A stretch of DNA of 64,000 nt from positions 1 to 64,000 of the forward strand of contig JAJECX010000013.1 in assembly GCA_022821805.1 (NCBI GenBank), read 5' to 3'. Below are positions 17,175 through 25,233 of the stretch, piece after piece. The notes under the pieces were generated by a model. The model made no database searches and was not told the origin of the DNA. It saw only the letters and a list, made by a program, of their open reading frames with translations. A program made the translations under genes and the position numbers. Positions within the stretch are counted from its first letter, which is position 1. Every line of letters begins with the position of its first letter. Origin of the DNA: Anaerolineae bacterium (GTDB lineage: Bacteria; Chloroflexota; Anaerolineae; Aggregatilineales; Phototrophicaceae).

Positions 17175-17985
17175 CGCCTGGCGGCGCGATTGGCCCTTGA
17201 TGCTAGCCTTGCTGATTTTGGCTATCATAACCTACGTGCCCTTCGTCTTCACGGTCATCAACTCTTTCAAGATCAACGCGCAGTTCTTTCAGGAATTCTG
17301 GCTGCCGACCACTCCCTTGCATCCGGAAAACTACGCGCGCGCCTGGCCCGCGATGGGTAGGGCGATCGTAAACAGCTTCAGCTACTCCATTCCCACGCTA
17401 ATTCTGACGCTCGTCATCTCTGGACTCGCCGGTTACGCCTTCGCCCGCTATCGCTTTCCGGGCCGCAATTTGCTCTTCATTTCCATACTGGCGCTCATCA
17501 TGATTCCGGGCATCTTGCTCGTCATCCCCATGTTCAGCGTCATCATAGAGCTGGATTGGGACGATACCCTGCAGGGCGTCGTGCTGCCCTGGGTATCAGT
17601 TGAAATTGTCTTTGGCACTTTTCTTATGCGCACCTTCTTCGAGACGCTGCCACGGGAGTATTTTGAGGCGGCGCGGCTGGATGGCGCCAACGAATTCTCG
17701 CTCCTGATTCGTATCGCCGTGCCGCTGGCCATACCGGCGTTCAGCACACTGGCGATATTGAATTTGCTTTTCAGTTGGAATGACATCATCTGGCCGCTGG
17801 TGGCCATCTTTGATAGTGAACGATTACCGGTCTCTATTGGCGTGCTGTCTTTTGCCGGTGCATGGAGCACCGATTACGGTGTCACTTTTGCCAGTTATGT
17901 CCTCGCGTCGCTGCCGCTGATTATCATCTTCGCCTTCACGTCCAGACGCTTTATGGACGGTTTGTCAGGCGGCTTGAGTATCTAA
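17161..17985 (+). CDS. ABC sugar transporter permease (MalG/UgpE-like)
   Basis: A 274-residue permease completing the first sugar importer. It has the MalG-type N-terminal helix, a periplasmic region and the EAA loop YFEAARLDGANEFSLLIRIA. The ATG lies inside the end of the preceding gene (14-bp overlap), implying translational coupling. The C-terminus (SRRFMDGLSGGLSI) is the usual GLxxG-type ending of this family. Confidence 0.9.
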   Translation: MSQSSAWRRDWPLMLALLILAIITYVPFVFTVINSFKINAQFFQEFWLPTTPLHPENYARAWPAMGRAIVNSFSYSIPTLILTLVISGLAGYAFARYRFPGRNLLFISILALIMIPGILLVIPMFSVIIELDWDDTLQGVVLPWVSVEIVFGTFLMRTFFETLPREYFEAARLDGANEFSLLIRIAVPLAIPAFSTLAILNLLFSWNDIIWPLVAIFDSERLPVSIGVLSFAGAWSTDYGVTFASYVLASLPLIIIFAFTSRRFMDGLSGGLSI

Positions 17986-18050
17986 TCGCATGTCGTGTCG
18001 GTCGGTCGCGGTCGTCGTTTGCAGAAAAGAAAGGACGGGGTATCGTTAAG

Positions 18051-18079
18051 TTGTGTCCGTCAGATTTTCCGGGACACAA
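18051..18079. repeat. Perfect 8-bp inverted repeat upstream of second sugar importer
   Basis: TTGTGTCC (18051-18058) and GGACACAA (18072-18079) form a perfect inverted repeat around a 13-nt spacer, 28 bp before the ATG of the binding-protein gene at 18107. It could be an operator, or a hairpin in the mRNA leader or at the end of the preceding operon. No T-run follows on the plus strand. Confidence 0.45.
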
Positions 18080-18106
18080 AAATAACAGTTTGGAAAGGAC
18101 AATCTA

Positions 18107-19456
18107 ATGAAGAGGACTATTGTTTTGATGCTTATGGTTTTGCTCTTGCTGCCATCCCTGACCCTGGCGCAAGACGACCGTATCACGATCCGCTTCTGGC
18201 ACATTTGGGGCAACGTCACCTGGTTGCCCGAAGTGGTGGAACCTGCCTTCGAAGCCGCCTTCCCGCAGTACGACCTGGAACTGCGTGTTTTGGATGGCTA
18301 CCGCAACGCCTATGATCTCTACACGCTGGCGCAGGAACAGGGCGATCCGCCTGAACTGCTGCAGGGGACCTCAAGCAACACGCAAGCGCCCCGTGATTCC
18401 GGTTTCTTCAAGCCACTCCACGAAGCCATTGCCGGCCGCGCCGAAATCAATGGCATCCCGGTGCGGCTCGACGAGATTGTCGGTCCCGCTGCGATATTCT
18501 ATCAACTCGATGGCGAATACTACGAATTGCCGTGGAACGCCTCGACGCCGATCGTCTTTGGCAACATGGATCTGCTCGTGGAAGCCGGCGTGGCCGCGGA
18601 TGTCAACGATTTTGCCGCCATCCCTTCAACCTGGGCGGAAGTCCATGAAGTCTGCGCCATCATCGTTGAAAAGTTTGATGATGTGGATTGCATCAATTTT
18701 GGCGCCGGCGGCTGGTACTTTGAAAATGCCCTGGCGATGCAGGGCGCCTACATGGCGAACAACGAGAACGGTCGCGGCGGCGACTGTGTCACTGAGGTTC
18801 TGTTCAACAGTCAGGAGGCGGTAGATTACCTGGCTTGGCACAAGAGCCTCGAGGAGGCCGGCTACTGGGTCGATTACGGCCGGGCCGAATACAACATCAC
18901 CTGGGCTGACAGCAAATTGGCTTTGCATATGACCTCCAGCGCCGCCGCCCGCGGACGAGTGGAAATCGGTGAAGGCAACGGCTTCACTGTGGGCGCGGAT
19001 CGCATGCCATATAATCAGGATGTCGAATACGTCGGCAACACGGTCGGCGGCGGGATGATCCTGTTGACGGACGGCCTCGAGCCGGAAGTTGAAGAAGGCG
19101 CCTTGACTTTCCTCATGTATCTGCTGGAACCGGAGAACATCGCCAACTGGCACAAGTCTACCGGCTACATTCCCGTTACGCAGTCCGGCTTTGATTACCT
19201 GGAAGCGGAAGGCTGGTTCGAAGAAAACCCGACCTTTGCCGTTGCCACCAACCAATTGACGAATTCCGCCCGGGCGCCGCAGACCGCCGGCGCGATCTTC
19301 GGCAGCTTCGCGCAGGTTTACCAGATGTATCGCGAGGTCTTTCAAAACATCCTCCGCAACGATGCCGACATTCAGGAGTCGCTGGATCGCCTGAAGGCGG
19401 AGGCCGACCTGCTAATCGAAGAATACAACTTGCTGGTGCCTTGCGAGGAAATGTAA
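18107..19456 (+). CDS. ABC sugar-binding protein (family 1)
   Basis: A 449-residue exported receptor. The signal peptide MKRTIVLMLMVLLLLPSLTL is followed by AQDD, with probable cleavage after AQ and no lipobox. The mature start TIRFWHIWG is typical of UgpB/MalE-like receptors, as are QGTSSNTQAPRDSGFFKPL and the C-terminal helix that contacts the ligand cleft. A GGAAAGGA ribosome site precedes the ATG. It heads a second importer with permeases at 19587 and 20923. UgpB-like receptors bind glycerol-3-phosphate compounds or sugars, and the ligand here is not determinable. The phosphodiesterase-fold enzyme further along the run would fit either. Confidence 0.88.
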   Translation: MKRTIVLMLMVLLLLPSLTLAQDDRITIRFWHIWGNVTWLPEVVEPAFEAAFPQYDLELRVLDGYRNAYDLYTLAQEQGDPPELLQGTSSNTQAPRDSGFFKPLHEAIAGRAEINGIPVRLDEIVGPAAIFYQLDGEYYELPWNASTPIVFGNMDLLVEAGVAADVNDFAAIPSTWAEVHEVCAIIVEKFDDVDCINFGAGGWYFENALAMQGAYMANNENGRGGDCVTEVLFNSQEAVDYLAWHKSLEEAGYWVDYGRAEYNITWADSKLALHMTSSAAARGRVEIGEGNGFTVGADRMPYNQDVEYVGNTVGGGMILLTDGLEPEVEEGALTFLMYLLEPENIANWHKSTGYIPVTQSGFDYLEAEGWFEENPTFAVATNQLTNSARAPQTAGAIFGSFAQVYQMYREVFQNILRNDADIQESLDRLKAEADLLIEEYNLLVPCEEM

Positions 19457-19474
19457 ACAAGGCAATGCTAAAGG

Positions 19475-19496
19475 GGATGGGGCGATCGCCTCATCC
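19475..19496 (+). terminator. Palindromic hairpin between binding protein and permease genes
   Basis: GGATGGGGCGATCGCCTCATCC is an 11-bp palindromic arm pair with a single G-T wobble, centred at 19485/19486. It begins 19 bp after the binding-protein stop. No strong T-run follows, so mRNA stabilisation or partial attenuation is as likely as termination. Confidence 0.55.
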
Positions 19497-19586
19497 TCCG
19501 CCTCATCTTTAGTTCAGCAGCGCTTGGCTTTGGTCAAGCGATAATCTTTGTGAACGCGACTTGCGGCCTTACTCTATTCGAGCGTA

Positions 19587-20921
19587 TTGGCTGAGCGGCG
19601 CCAGGGAGTAGCCAAGACCGTGCCGGCATTCCTATTCACATGTCTCGCGTCTGCTCTTGGCGCGCTCGTTGTCGGCGCTGTCCTTAAGCGCCGCGGGAGA
19701 GGATTGCGGGGCGGCCTGGCGCTGGGCGCTGTTGCCGGGCTCCTGGGTAGCCTGGCGACCATGATCCCCTTGCAGTACTGCGTCCTTGATCCCGAGAATC
19801 ATATGTTCTTCGAGCTCAGCGTACTGGGCCAAACGATCACGGTCAACGCCGTCGCGCTCATCGGATTCCTGCTGGTCATCGTTGTCGCATGGGCTTTCGT
19901 TCTGGCGATTGATAGACTTCGTCATCATTGGCTGGCGCGCGGCGCTACGGTATGGAAGGCGGACACGGCGCCGGGCACCTTCATCGGCTACGATTTCTCA
20001 CCTTGGATTTTCCTGGCGCCAACCCTCGTCGGGCTTGCTGTCTTCACCTATTACCCGGCGGCGCAGAACTTCTTCCTGGGTACACAGTTAGCGCGGCGCG
20101 GGGTGGCGAATACCGCCTTCAACTGTCTGGATAACTTCGCCAGTCTGATCACCAGTCGCTTGCAAGACGCCCACTACTACATCCTTAGCGATGGCTTCAT
20201 CTGGCATGCCGAAAACGCGCGCTATTTGGCGGTATTCGGCAACAGCGTTTTCTTCTCTGTGTTTATCGTGCTTGTTGCCAACGTACTGGGTCTCGCTATC
20301 GCATTGCTGGCTTCACAGAAGATTCGCGGCGCGTCGGTATACCGCACCCTGATTATCTGGCCTTATGCCATCTCGGGTGTCGTGGTCGGCATCGTTTTCG
20401 CGATTTTGCTGGGCGGTGGCGGATCGGGATTCTTAAATCAGTTCTTGCAACTCTTTGGCGCAGAGCCCGCGCCGTTTCTGTCCGACGCTTGGTGGGCGCG
20501 AGCCTCGGTCGTGGCGGCGGCGGCCTGGAACAAACTGGGATTCAACGTCCTGATATATATCGCGGCGCTGCAGGCTGTGCCAATGGAACTGATGGAGGCC
20601 GCTTCGATCGATGGCGCCAATGCCTGGAAGCGCTTCCTTAATGTGACCATACCCATGATTTCCCCCTACATATTCTTCGTCGTGTTTCTCAATTTGAACT
20701 ACAGCTTTTTCGATCTTTATGCCGTTATTGACAACCTCACCGAGGGCGGACCGGTGAACGCGACGACAAACCTGGTCGTCGATATCATTCGCGTCGGCGT
20801 CGAGAGCCGCGATATAGGAAAAGCGGCGGCGCAGTCTATCGTCTTGTTCATGGTGGTGGTCGGCCTGACCTACATGCAGTTTCGTGTCATGGGCCGGCGC
20901 GTCACCTACGGAGCTGACTAA
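19587..20921 (+). CDS. ABC sugar transporter permease with extended N-terminal membrane domain
   Basis: At 444 residues this permease is about 130 longer than usual. Residues 1-110 hold two or three extra hydrophobic segments (AFLFTCLASALGALVVGAVL; ITVNAVALIGFLLVIVVAWA) before the normal MalF-like core, which starts near DFSPWIFLAPTLVGLAVF. The EAA loop is MEAASIDGANAWKRFLNVTI. The start is uncertain: TTG at 19587 or GTG at 19620, neither with a strong ribosome site. The next permease gene begins 1 bp after its stop. MalF of E. coli also has additional N-terminal helices, so the extension may help assembly. Confidence 0.83.
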   Translation: MAERRQGVAKTVPAFLFTCLASALGALVVGAVLKRRGRGLRGGLALGAVAGLLGSLATMIPLQYCVLDPENHMFFELSVLGQTITVNAVALIGFLLVIVVAWAFVLAIDRLRHHWLARGATVWKADTAPGTFIGYDFSPWIFLAPTLVGLAVFTYYPAAQNFFLGTQLARRGVANTAFNCLDNFASLITSRLQDAHYYILSDGFIWHAENARYLAVFGNSVFFSVFIVLVANVLGLAIALLASQKIRGASVYRTLIIWPYAISGVVVGIVFAILLGGGGSGFLNQFLQLFGAEPAPFLSDAWWARASVVAAAAWNKLGFNVLIYIAALQAVPMELMEAASIDGANAWKRFLNVTIPMISPYIFFVVFLNLNYSFFDLYAVIDNLTEGGPVNATTNLVVDIIRVGVESRDIGKAAAQSIVLFMVVVGLTYMQFRVMGRRVTYGAD

Positions 20922-20922
20922 G

Positions 20923-21801
20923 ATGACCGCCCTATCTCGCCGACGCGCGGTTGATCATCCGCCACTGCTGCGCATCGTCCGCGATCAGCTATCCGCCAAT
21001 CGCTGGTATATCCACATCCTCTTGTGGATCGCTGTGATATTCATGGGCTTTCCCCTGTTTTACGCCGCTTTGGTCAGCACCCAAAACAACGCCCAAATGT
21101 TCAGGTTGCAAATGATTCCGGGCAACTCATTCAGCTTCAATTTGCAGACGGTGCTCGATCGCAACATCGCGCGTCTGATGTTCAATACCTTTGCCGTGGC
21201 GACCATGGTCACACTTGGCAAAGTTGTCTTGTCGATCTTCAGTGGTATGGCCTTGGTCTACTTCCGCTTCCCCGGCAAGTCGCTTGTATTTGGTTTTATC
21301 CTCGCCGCGCTGATGGTGCCGGGCGAGGTCACGATCATCGCTTTGTTCCGCTTGGTCGCTCTGGAATTGGGCTGGGGGAACACTTGGACCGCCTTGGTTG
21401 TGCCAGCTGTGGCCAGCCCTACCGGCGTATTCCTGTTTCGCCAGCATTTCGCCAGCATCACACCGGAACTCTCTGAAGCGGCGCAGTTGGATGGCGCGGG
21501 TCCGCTGCAATTCTTGCTGCGCGTCCTCTTGCCGCTCAGCCGAAACACGGTAACTGCGCTGGTTGTCATCATGTTCATCGGCGCCTGGAACAGCTATTTG
21601 TGGCCCCTGCTGATCGTCACCAATCCGGATTTGCAGGTGATTCAGGTTGGGCTGAGCACGCTGGACGATGGCGTGGAAATCGGACGTACCTGGGGACCGA
21701 TTATGCTGGGGGCAGTTATCGCGAGTATTCCGCCGATCGCTATTTTCGTGTTGATGCAAAAGCAGTTTCTGCAGGGCTTTGCGCTTACACGGCACAAATA
21801 G
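20923..21801 (+). CDS. ABC sugar transporter permease (MalG/UgpE-like)
   Basis: The ATG at 20923 follows the previous stop (TAA, 20919-20921) almost directly, giving a 292-residue protein. It has a basic N-terminus, six hydrophobic segments and the EAA loop LSEAAQLDGAGPLQFLLRVL. An in-frame upstream start at 20884 would overlap the preceding gene and is less likely. It is the second membrane subunit of the importer whose receptor is at 18107. The C-terminus QKQFLQGFALTRHK resembles UgpE/MalG endings. Confidence 0.88.
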   Translation: MTALSRRRAVDHPPLLRIVRDQLSANRWYIHILLWIAVIFMGFPLFYAALVSTQNNAQMFRLQMIPGNSFSFNLQTVLDRNIARLMFNTFAVATMVTLGKVVLSIFSGMALVYFRFPGKSLVFGFILAALMVPGEVTIIALFRLVALELGWGNTWTALVVPAVASPTGVFLFRQHFASITPELSEAAQLDGAGPLQFLLRVLLPLSRNTVTALVVIMFIGAWNSYLWPLLIVTNPDLQVIQVGLSTLDDGVEIGRTWGPIMLGAVIASIPPIAIFVLMQKQFLQGFALTRHK

Positions 21802-21920
21802 ACAGATCGCCGGCGCCCATACCTGCGGCGCTCCCGACCAATGCGCGCAAGACCGTCCATTTTAGCAAGAAGGCCGATCGAAAGAATCAACTAGAATTAC
21901 GAATGGAGAAAGTAACGCCG

Positions 21921-22676
21921 ATGTTGCGAATCGTTACTCAAAACATCTGGAACAAGAACGACCATTGGCAAGAGCGCGCGGACGCGATCGGGCGCAACAT
22001 GGTTGATCTGGAAGTCGATATTGTCTGTATCCAGGAATCGACGCCCGATCACTTCGAGTATCTGAAGTCGCACAGCTTTACTCGCTTTCCGCATGCCAAT
22101 TATGCGCCCAGCGATGATGGTACAGTAACGCCCAGGCCGCAGGGATTGGCGGTGTTTTCACGACTGCCCGCGCTGGACGCAGGCCAGGTCGATATTGGGC
22201 GCGAGCGCGAGATGAGCAATCCATGGATGCGCATTCTGCAGTATATGACGCTGGAAACGCCATCCGGTCATTCCCTTACTGTTTTCAATACACACCTGTT
22301 TATAAGCGACGGACAGAAAGCAAGCGGTATCAGGACTTGCCTGGACTTCATGCGGCGCGCGCAATTTGCCGGCTGCCAGCATATTCTGACCGGTGACTTC
22401 AACATCAATCTCGATACGCAGCCGGAATACCTGGCGCCGCTGGCCGAACATCAGTATGCCGATCTATGGATCGCTAGAAATCGAAGCGAAACCGGATACA
22501 CCGCCCCCTTCGACCTTGACGAGCCGCTCGTCGAACGCATCGATGGGTTTTTCACTCAGCGCGATCGCCTTGACCTTGTGGTCGGCGTCTCTCTGGTCAA
22601 TACGGAGCCGATTAATGATGGTAGTCTGCTGCTTTCTGATCACATCGGCGTCATGGCGATAGTGAATCTCGACTAG
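21921..22676 (+). CDS. Endonuclease/exonuclease/phosphatase (EEP) fold hydrolase
   Basis: A 251-residue protein with every hallmark of the EEP superfamily: TQNIW at the N-terminus, the metal-binding Glu in CIQES, NTHLF, GDFNI and the terminal SDHIG with the catalytic Asp-His. The superfamily includes DNases, neutral sphingomyelinases, inositol phosphatases and other phosphodiesterases. Start ATG at 21921 is chosen because GGAGAAAG lies eight bases upstream; an ATG at 21903 is the alternative. No signal peptide is seen. It lies between a UgpB-like importer and a GH116-like glycosidase, which fits phosphodiester cleavage of an imported glycerophospho-compound or glycolipid headgroup better than DNA repair. 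Confidence 0.8.
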   Translation: MLRIVTQNIWNKNDHWQERADAIGRNMVDLEVDIVCIQESTPDHFEYLKSHSFTRFPHANYAPSDDGTVTPRPQGLAVFSRLPALDAGQVDIGREREMSNPWMRILQYMTLETPSGHSLTVFNTHLFISDGQKASGIRTCLDFMRRAQFAGCQHILTGDFNINLDTQPEYLAPLAEHQYADLWIARNRSETGYTAPFDLDEPLVERIDGFFTQRDRLDLVVGVSLVNTEPINDGSLLLSDHIGVMAIVNLD

Positions 22677-22697
22677 AATACAGCTTTAGCTATTCTA
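22674..22697 (+). terminator. Inverted repeat at end of EEP gene
   Basis: TAGAATA (22674-22680, including the stop codon) and TATTCTA (22691-22697) form a 7-bp A/T-rich inverted repeat with a 10-nt loop. The stem is weak and has no T-run, so termination here is only possible. Confidence 0.3.
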
Positions 22698-22764
22698 AAC
22701 CGACGAGGGTGTTGACTCTGGTCATATCCGCCCTTGCCGGTTGAATTGAAAGGGGAAAACTGAA

Positions 22765-24828
22765 ATGCTGAACTGGCCCTTTAATGCCGACCTGCCCAGG
22801 AACCAGTGGACGGAGATACATGCCGACGGTTTCCCCGATCCTGTGCCCGGCTGTGTTTATGACGGTCACCGTTTGAATGGCGGCATCCCGCTCGGCGGGC
22901 TTGGTACTGGGTACTTCACGCTGGAAGGATCCGGGTTGATCGGCCACTGCTCGATTTTCAATGATATCGTGCCGCCGCGCGCCGATTTTTCCGAATGGCT
23001 GACTGTCAAGATTGCGGACAGGGAAAGCTTGCCGCTGTCCACGGCGGACATCGCCTATTGGGGACATCACCCGGTCGCCGACATGGTCTGCCGCTTTGAA
23101 GCGAAGGACCTGGAATTGGGCATACGCGCCTTCGCTCCCTTGATCCTGGGCAACAGCGCAGACAGCAATATCCCGGCGGCTCTATTCGACATTGAGATTC
23201 GCAGCAGCCGCGCCGAAGCCGTCGAGATTGAGCTAATCGTTGAACCGCCAAAAGCGCCAAGCGGCTCGACCTATGATGTTGCGCTGGCGGGCGAGAATAT
23301 CATTGTCGCCAAGGAAGAGGGCCAGCTAAGCGGGCGAATCGCGCGAACGATTGAAGCCAGGGGATCATCCCGCGTTCGCGTTGTCTTCGCCTGGCATGCG
23401 CCCTACTGGCGCGACAGCGGCCGCGAACCCCATGTTAATCAATACGCCGCTCGCTATAAGAATGCGGTTGCGGTCGCTGAGGACGCGCTGAGGCGATTCG
23501 ACGCGCTGCTGGGAAGGGTGTTGGCTTGGCAAACGGCGATTTACAAGACTGATCTGCCGGCTTGGCTGCGCGACGCGTTGGTGCAAGGACTCTACAGCCT
23601 GTCCAAGAATACCGTCTGGATCGCCAAAACGCGCAAGGACGAGTGGTGGGATGATATCGGCTGGTTCACCCATAACGAAAGCCACACCGGCTGCCCAATC
23701 ACCGAGACAATGGTCTGCCGCATGCACGGTCATATGCCGGCACTGTTTTTCTACCCTGAGCTTGAGAGGACCTCGCTGGAAGCGTTCAGGCACTTCCAGA
23801 TACTCGACGGCGAGATTCCCTTCTCTTATGGCATGGAATCCTCCATGCGCGACCCGCGCTATCATTGCCAGCATCCGCTGAATTCGGGCCAATACGCCCA
23901 GATGATCTATCGTCTGTACCTGCGCAGCGGCGATCGTGACTTTCTCGCCCATTTTTACGATTCCGCGAAACGGGCGATACGCTACCAGCATTCGCTGGAC
24001 GACGATGGCGATGGCTTGGTCAATGACCAGGCGCATGTGCAGCCGACCGAATTGTGGCCCGCGAATCAGTTCTACGACATCTGGCCCTGGTGGGGCACAT
24101 CCGCTTATGTGGCCGGCGCCTGGCTGGCGACGCTGTCCTGTGGCGAAGCCATGGCGACGGCGATGAACGACAGCGAGTTCGCCGCTGAATGCGTCGATTG
24201 GCTGGCGCGCGGTAAAGCCGCATATCAGGACAAGTTATGGAACGGAGAATACTACCGCCTCTGGCACGATCCGGAAAACACCAGCGGCGAGGGACCGGAC
24301 TGTGATGTCTCGCTCGGCAATCAACTCATGACGCAGTGGTGTATCAAGATCGCCGGCATCCCCGACATACTGCCGGGCGATCAGGTCCAATCCGCCTTGG
24401 GCGCCGTCAAGCGACTTAATATGAGCGCAACCGAACACGGTCTGGTCAACGGCGTCAGTCCCGATGGCTCGCGTTACATCTCAAAACCGGATTCGGATGC
24501 CGACCAGGTTGTCGACATTCTGCCCAACAACGATCACGCGACGCAAGTCTTCGTCGGCGAGAATCTGTGCGCGGCGATGACCTTCATCTATCATGGCCAG
24601 CCTGAAACCGGGCTGGAGATCGCCCGGCGGATCTACGAGGCGGTCGCGCTGACATCCCGCACCCCGTGGAAGCAGCACTGCCTGATCGACGCTGATACCG
24701 GGCTGCCGGTTTGGGGTGAAGATTATTATTCGAACATGGTCATCTGGGCGCTGCCGATGGCTTGCGCCAACCAGAGTATTGCCGAGTTTGCGCAGAGCGA
24801 GTTCGTTCGCGATCTGCTCTCTGACTGA
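22765..24828 (+). CDS. GH116-like glycosidase (glucosylceramidase/DUF608 group)
   Basis: A 687-residue cytoplasmic protein with the two-domain layout of GH116. An N-terminal beta-sandwich carries the signature GGIPLGGLGTGY (39-50). The C-terminal (alpha/alpha)6 barrel includes DDDGDGLVNDQAHVQPTELW, DIWPWWGTSAYVAGAWLA and MACANQSIAEFA. Characterised members include human GBA2 and bacterial beta-glucosidases. In the segment that aligns by eye with the GBA2 acid/base region (SDQxxGQW), this protein reads LGNQLMTQW, with Asn519 at the Asp position. The nucleophile region also diverges. It may be an atypical branch with other catalytic residues. It lies 88 bp after the EEP gene. Family assignment is fairly firm; activity is uncertain. 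Confidence 0.75.
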   Translation: MLNWPFNADLPRNQWTEIHADGFPDPVPGCVYDGHRLNGGIPLGGLGTGYFTLEGSGLIGHCSIFNDIVPPRADFSEWLTVKIADRESLPLSTADIAYWGHHPVADMVCRFEAKDLELGIRAFAPLILGNSADSNIPAALFDIEIRSSRAEAVEIELIVEPPKAPSGSTYDVALAGENIIVAKEEGQLSGRIARTIEARGSSRVRVVFAWHAPYWRDSGREPHVNQYAARYKNAVAVAEDALRRFDALLGRVLAWQTAIYKTDLPAWLRDALVQGLYSLSKNTVWIAKTRKDEWWDDIGWFTHNESHTGCPITETMVCRMHGHMPALFFYPELERTSLEAFRHFQILDGEIPFSYGMESSMRDPRYHCQHPLNSGQYAQMIYRLYLRSGDRDFLAHFYDSAKRAIRYQHSLDDDGDGLVNDQAHVQPTELWPANQFYDIWPWWGTSAYVAGAWLATLSCGEAMATAMNDSEFAAECVDWLARGKAAYQDKLWNGEYYRLWHDPENTSGEGPDCDVSLGNQLMTQWCIKIAGIPDILPGDQVQSALGAVKRLNMSATEHGLVNGVSPDGSRYISKPDSDADQVVDILPNNDHATQVFVGENLCAAMTFIYHGQPETGLEIARRIYEAVALTSRTPWKQHCLIDADTGLPVWGEDYYSNMVIWALPMACANQSIAEFAQSEFVRDLLSD

Positions 24829-25000
24829 AAGTCTAGATGTCGAATAAAAGAACGGCGCGCATTGAATTATGCTGCGAAGACTCTCGTTCGCTCGTGAGCT
24901 TGTTGGGGCATGTTGGGCGCGCCCGTTGTTGAGTCTATGGCAATCATGGGCATTGGAACGCGCGCCATTCATCGGAAACGGGCCGGCGAGATGGTGGGCC

Positions 25001-25213
25001 TGGAACAGTTTCTTCTTCCCGCTGGTAATCGCCACCAAGCAATGGCTGATGCCCATGAGTGTGCGAATCATCGACTTCATGGGACGCTTCACCTTCCGCT
25101 ACGATATGATCGCCGCGACCACCGTTATTCTCTTTACGCCTATTTTGGCGCTGTATCTGATCACGCAGCGCAGCTTCCACCGCGGAATTACCTTTGGCGC
25201 GCTGAAAGACTAA
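25001..25213 (+). pseudogene. ABC sugar permease (MalG-like), C-terminal remnant
   Basis: About 70 codons encode the last two membrane segments of a MalG-type permease: WNSFFFPLVIATKQWLMPM, then MIAATTVILFTPILALYLIT, ending in the typical HRGITFGALKD. The upstream part of the open frame (from 24869) has no membrane segments and no EAA loop, so the first three quarters of the gene are gone. It lies 20 bp before a GH32 gene, the same relation as the intact permease-GH32 pair at 32142-34552. This suggests a second, partly deleted importer-GH32 operon. Confidence 0.72.
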
Positions 25214-25233
25214 TCCTCGAAAAGGACCAGAAA

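Noticed and set aside
24910..25233. N-terminal extension of the first GH32 gene
   Set aside because: It reads the permease remnant in another frame and has no GH32 features; ATG 25234 gives a family-typical start.
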